Part shown: positions 60,701 to 64,000 of the stretch, piece after piece
Layout: the number at the start of each line of letters is the position of its first letter
Position numbering within the stretch: the first letter of the stretch is position 1
Origin: JAABQG01 sp963726365
GTDB lineage: Bacteria > Pseudomonadota > Gammaproteobacteria > Burkholderiales > Burkholderiaceae_C
NCBI GenBank assembly: GCA_963726365.1
Contig: CAVSCI010000007.1
Span: 124,001-188,000 of the forward strand
Length of the DNA stretch: 64,000 nucleotides
Direction: 5' to 3'
Program-made: the position numbers and the translations under genes
Notes under the pieces: model-generated
Databases searched by the model: none
The model's input: only the letters and a program-made list of their open reading frames with translations
What the model was told of the DNA's origin: nothing

Positions 60701-61968
60701 GGGATCTCCTTGGTAAAAAAACAATGGTCAGGGCAGGATAAGGGCATGGCCTGCTCGACCAGGCTGGCGTGCAGCGCCGCGCCCAGCGGCAGGATCTCGT
60801 CGTTGAAATCATAGCGGCTGTTGTGCAGGAAGCAGCTGCCCTCGCCGCCCTGGCCGATGCGCAGGTAGGCGCCGGGCTTGACCTGCAGCATGAAGGAAAA
60901 ATCCTCGGAGCCCATGCTGGGCTCCATGTCGCGCACCACATGGCCTTCGCCCACCAGGGTCTGCGCCACATCGGCGGCGAAAGCGGCCTCGGCGTCGGAA
61001 TTGACGGTGGCCGGATACATGCGCTCGTAATGCACGGTGGCCGAGGCGCCAAAGCCCAGCGCCACCGCGCTGCACAGGTCGTGCAGGCGCTGCTCGACCA
61101 GGTCCTGCACCACGGGGTTGAACGTGCGCACCGTGCCGACCAGCGTGGCGCTTCCCGGAATGACGCTGAACGCGCCAAGATCGCCCGCCTGCATGGCGCA
61201 CAGGCTGATGACGGCGCTGTCCAGGGGCTTGACGTTGCGCGACACGATGCTCTGCACCGCCGTGATGATGTGCGCGGCCACCAGCACCGGGTCCACCGCC
61301 AGGTAGGCGTGGGCGCCATGACCGCCGCGGCCGGTGATCTCGATCGTGAAGCGGTCGGCCGCGGCCATCATCGGCCCCGGGTTCACGCCGATCACGCCCG
61401 GGCGCATGGCGGGCCAGTTGTGCATGCCATAGACGGCCTTGACCGGGAAGCGCTCGAACAGGCCGTCCTCGATCATCGCGCGTGCGCCGGCATAGCCCTC
61501 TTCGCCCGGCTGGAAGATCAGCACGGCGGTGCCGTCGAAGTGGCGGGTTTCAGCCAGGTAGCGCGCCGCGCCGATCAGCATGGCCGTGTGTCCATCGTGG
61601 CCGCAGCCGTGCATCAGGCCGGCCTTGCCGGATTTCCAGGCAAAGTCGTTGTGCTCGGTCATGGGCAGCGCGTCCATGTCGGCGCGCAGGCCGATGGCCT
61701 GGGTCTGCCCGGCGGCATCGCGCAGCCATTGGCCGCGGTTGCCCCGGCCGTGGATAACGGCCACGACGCCGGTCTTGCCGATCCCGGTGTGAACTTCGTC
61801 CACGCCCGAGGCCTTGAGCGCTGCCGCCACGCGAGCGGCCGTATAGACCTCTTCAAATCCCAGCTCCGGGTGCGCATGCAGGTCGCGCCGGAACGCGGTG
61901 AGTTCGGGATGCAGTTCGGCAATGCGCGCAAACGCACGGCCATTGACACGGTATCGCGGTGCCAGCAT
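60697..61968 (-). CDS. M20 family amidohydrolase (hippurate/N-acyl-amino-acid hydrolase-like)
   Basis: Zinc amidohydrolase of 423 residues that cleaves N-acyl amino acids or similar amides. Metal motifs are RDLHAHPELGFEE, MHGCGHDGHTAML, FQPGEEGYAGA and SMGSEDFSFML. The start chosen is MLAPRYRVNGRAFARIAELH, at a TGATG where an alternative frame of the permease would stop. As given, the permease frame runs straight into it without a stop. Placement between permease and binding protein suggests it hydrolyses the imported substrate. Confidence 0.88.
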   Translation of the reverse strand: MLAPRYRVNGRAFARIAELHPELTAFRRDLHAHPELGFEEVYTAARVAAALKASGVDEVHTGIGKTGVVAVIHGRGNRGQWLRDAAGQTQAIGLRADMDALPMTEHNDFAWKSGKAGLMHGCGHDGHTAMLIGAARYLAETRHFDGTAVLIFQPGEEGYAGARAMIEDGLFERFPVKAVYGMHNWPAMRPGVIGVNPGPMMAAADRFTIEITGRGGHGAHAYLAVDPVLVAAHIITAVQSIVSRNVKPLDSAVISLCAMQAGDLGAFSVIPGSATLVGTVRTFNPVVQDLVEQRLHDLCSAVALGFGASATVHYERMYPATVNSDAEAAFAADVAQTLVGEGHVVRDMEPSMGSEDFSFMLQVKPGAYLRIGQGGEGSCFLHNSRYDFNDEILPLGAALHASLVEQAMPLSCPDHCFFTKEIP

Positions 61969-62943
61969 CAATGCTCCGCCGCTCACGCGCAGGCGCGGGT
62001 CCACCACAAAGTACAGCAGATCGACCACCAGGTTGATGACCACGAAGATCAGCGCAATCAGGCACAGGTAGGCCGCCATGACCGGAATGTCGGCAAAGGT
62101 CACCGCCTGGATGAACAGCAGCCCCATGCCCGGCCACTGGAACACGGTCTCGGTGATGATGGCAAAGGCAATCAGGCCGCCGAGTTGCAGCCCGGTGATG
62201 GTCATCACCGGAACCAGCGTGTTCTTCAGCGCATGGCCGAAATGAATGGCGCGGTCAGACAGGCCGCGGGCGCGCGCGAACTTGATGTAGTCGGTGCGCA
62301 GCACTTCCAGCATCTCGGCCCGCACCAGGCGCATGATCAGCGTGAGCTGGAAAATCGCCAGCGTCACGGCCGGCAGCACCACATGGTGCCAGCCATCCGG
62401 CGTCAGCAAGCCGCTGCTCCACCAGCCCAGCTGAACCGTTTCGCCGCGACCGAAACTCGGAAACCAGCCCAGCCCCACCGAAAACACCAGGATCAGCAGG
62501 ATGCCGATCAGGAAGGTGGGCAGCGACACCCCCAGCAGCGACAGCGTCATGAACGCCTGGCTCAGGAACGAGCCTCGCCGCAGGGCGGAGTACACGCCCA
62601 TGGGAATGCCCAGCGCCAGCGCCAGCACGGCGGCCACAGTGGCCAGTTCCAGGGTGGCGGGAAAGCGCTCGGCAATCAGGCGCGACACCTTGGCGCCCTG
62701 GCGCAGGCTCAGGCCGAATTCACCTTGCGCGGCGTTGGACAGGAAGTGCCAGAACTGCACGAAAAAAGGCTGATCCAGCCCCAGATCGGAGCGCAGCGCC
62801 CGGATCTGCTCAGGCGTGGCATCCTGCCCGAGCAGGAAGACGACCGGATCGCCGACGTACTGAAACAGCAGGAAAGCGATGAACGCCACCGTGATCATGA
62901 CGATCAGGGCCTGGATCAGGCGGCGCAGGACAAAGGCGAACAT
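61968..62943 (-). CDS. oppB: Peptide ABC transporter permease OppB/DppB-like (runs into M20 in given frame)
   Basis: Permease of about 324 residues. The start is MFAFVLRRLIQALIVMITVA, the DppB entry. A periplasmic loop has QDATPEQIRALRSDLGLDQP. EAA loop: DYIKFARARGLSDRAIHFGH, followed by NTLVPVMTITGLQLGGLIAF. The end DLLYFVVDPRLRVSGG precedes a TGATG; a one-base indel in GGCGGAG would create a normal stop there. As given, the frame stays open to 60697, giving a 748-residue fusion. Confidence 0.88.
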
Positions 62944-63051
62944 GTTTCCCGTGAAGAAGTGAGCCGCATGCTAGCAGAGCAAGGCGCGTGCCGCCCTTGG
63001 GGTTTCCTTGGGGTGGAGGCGCCAAAGCGCCGCCGGCATCACCTGCAGCCG

Positions 63052-63076
63052 AAAAAAAGGCCCTTTCGGGCCTTTT
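63052..63076 (-). terminator. Terminator after the second solute-binding protein
   Basis: Minus strand AAAAGGCCC-GAAA-GGGCCTTTT followed by further T residues: a compact GNRA-tetraloop hairpin. It lies 18 bp downstream of the stop at 63094, separating that gene from the oppB promoter. Confidence 0.85.
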
Positions 63077-63093
63077 CCCTGGTGATGGCCGCT

Positions 63094-64000
63094 TTATTTC
63101 ACCATGATGATGCGCCAGTCGAGGCGGTTGTCAGCGCGGTGGACCACATCGATGTTCTTCTTCATGGCCCAGGGAACGATCTGGTTGTGCAATGGCAGGT
63201 GCGACACCTCTTCATTGCTCTTCTACAACGCCTATGTCAACAAGGACGTGCGCAACTTCAGGTCGGTTTCCTTCTTCGTGCGTTCGATCAAAGCGTCAAT
63301 CTGCGGATTGCTGAAACGGCCCACGTTGTAGTTTCCGTCACCGCCTGCGCCGACGGTGCGGACCAGCGATTGCAACGAATACAGCGCATCAAAGGTTGGC
63401 ACCCCCCAGCCCAGCATGTAGATGCTGGCCTCAAACCGCTGGATCATCGGGAAATAGGTCACCAGCGGCAGCGTGCGCAGCTTGGCCTTGACGCCGACCT
63501 TCGCCCACATCGCGGTGACGGCCTGGCAGATTTCCTCGTCGTTGATGTAGCGGTTGTTCGGGCAGGCAAAGTCCACCTCGAAGCCTTGGGGATAGCCCGC
63601 CTCGGCCAGCAGCTTCTTGGAGGCCTCAGGGTCATAGGCAAAGCGCTTGTCAACGCCCTTGGTCCAGCCGTTGACCTGCGGCGCCACCAGCGCACCGGTT
63701 GGCTGGCTCAGGCCGCGCATGGTCACCCGGTTGATGCTGGCGATGTCGATGGCCTGGTACAGGGCCTTGCGCACGCGCTGGTCTTTCAGCGGGTTCTTGC
63801 CCTTGATGTTGGAACCCGGCAGTTCCTCACGATACTGGTCCATGCCAAAGAAGATCGTGCGGTTTTCGACGCCATCGATCACCTTGAGGCTGGCATTGGT
63901 TCGCATGCGGCCGAGATCCTGCAGGCTCGGGTCGAGCACGAAGTCCAGCTCACCCGACAACAGCGCCGCCACACGCGTGGCTTCTGACTTGATGGGCGTG
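63094..64000 (-). CDS. Second SBP_bac_5 solute-binding protein, partial at window end
   Basis: C-terminal ~300 residues of a DppA/OppA-type binding protein; the 5' end lies beyond the window. Blocks include MAALLSGELDFVLDPSLQDL, GKNPLKDQRVRKALYQAIDI, GYPQGFEVDFACPNNRYIND and YMLGWGVPTFDALYSLQSLV. A break near 63210-63240 leads to EEVSHLPLHNQIVPWAMKKN and the end RLDWRIIMVK. It is closely similar to the first binding protein (shared KNP-KD-RVR and NDRYVND/NNRYIND blocks), so they are probably duplicates. It is followed by a strong terminator. Confidence 0.85.

Noticed and set aside
60769..63987. A very long open frame on the plus strand (over 1,000 codons)
   Set aside because: It is the antisense shadow of the GC-rich Opp genes. 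Its translation is His/Gln/Arg-rich and without motifs.

Overview
This 64 kb window is GC-rich bacterial chromosome. Gene content and order point to a betaproteobacterium of the order Burkholderiales, most likely family Comamonadaceae. The evidence is the ponA / pilMNOPQ / aroK-aroB / dgt block, the SOS mutasome imuA-imuB-dnaE2 behind a LexA box, cyaY-lptM-lysA, the msrPQ pair, CIRCE-controlled groESL, and a short dispersed repeat in gene tails that resembles repeats I know from this family. The family assignment is inference from memory, not from a search.

Layout. 0-6 kb (minus strand): Methyltransf_32-type methyltransferase, DUF1415 protein and MFS transporter (ATGA-coupled), then dgt, aroB and aroK. 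6-11.7 kb: a small lipoprotein and the type IV pilus assembly genes pilM-N-O-P-Q. 11.9-16.1 kb (plus): divergent PBP1A, then cyaY (minus), lptM and lysA. 16.1-21.3 kb: MsrQ/MsrP methionine sulfoxide repair, cytochrome c4, the ribosome-assembly GTPase EngB, and two LpxL-type acyltransferases. 21.4-27.2 kb: metK, full-length ycaO, tusE, a thioredoxin and an AidB-like acyl-CoA dehydrogenase. 27.2-35.7 kb: an accessory island of about ten small, unrelated, mostly single-domain genes, all on the minus strand (lipoprotein, GrpB, DUF1801, DUF6064, MAPEG, DUF1810, YhhN, SRPBCC, VOC, DUF2277, DHFR-like, GIY-YIG/DUF4357). Two of their stop codons sit inside GCCTRAC boxes of attC-like inverted elements. 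36-45.4 kb: dnaE2, imuB, imuA, a DUF1295 methyltransferase-like membrane protein and a DinG-type helicase. 45.5-48.3 kb: a MAPEG protein, then groES-groEL. 48.3-49.9 kb: a small outer-membrane-like protein and an alpha/beta-hydrolase lipoprotein. 50-55.9 kb: an FbpABC/AfuABC-like ABC transporter followed 10 bp later by pgi. 56.2-64 kb: a dipeptide-type (Opp/Dpp) ABC operon containing an M20 amidohydrolase and two solute-binding proteins, the last cut by the window edge.

How the genes work together. PilMNOPQ form the inner-membrane platform and the outer-membrane secretin of type IV pili; ponA is divergent from them as in many proteobacteria. ImuA, ImuB and DnaE2 form a damage-inducible translesion polymerase complex, and DinG adds a repair helicase nearby. 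AfuABC-like plus Pgi could import and isomerise hexose phosphates. The Opp operon with M20 suggests uptake and hydrolysis of an amide or N-acyl amino acid.

Sequence quality. About twenty genes carry single-base frameshifts, including groEL, which is essential. That pattern is best explained by indel errors in the sequence rather than mass pseudogenisation. Coordinates below span the reconstructed gene across such breaks, and the text says where each break lies. I saw no rRNA, tRNA, CRISPR array, complete insertion sequence or integrase gene.
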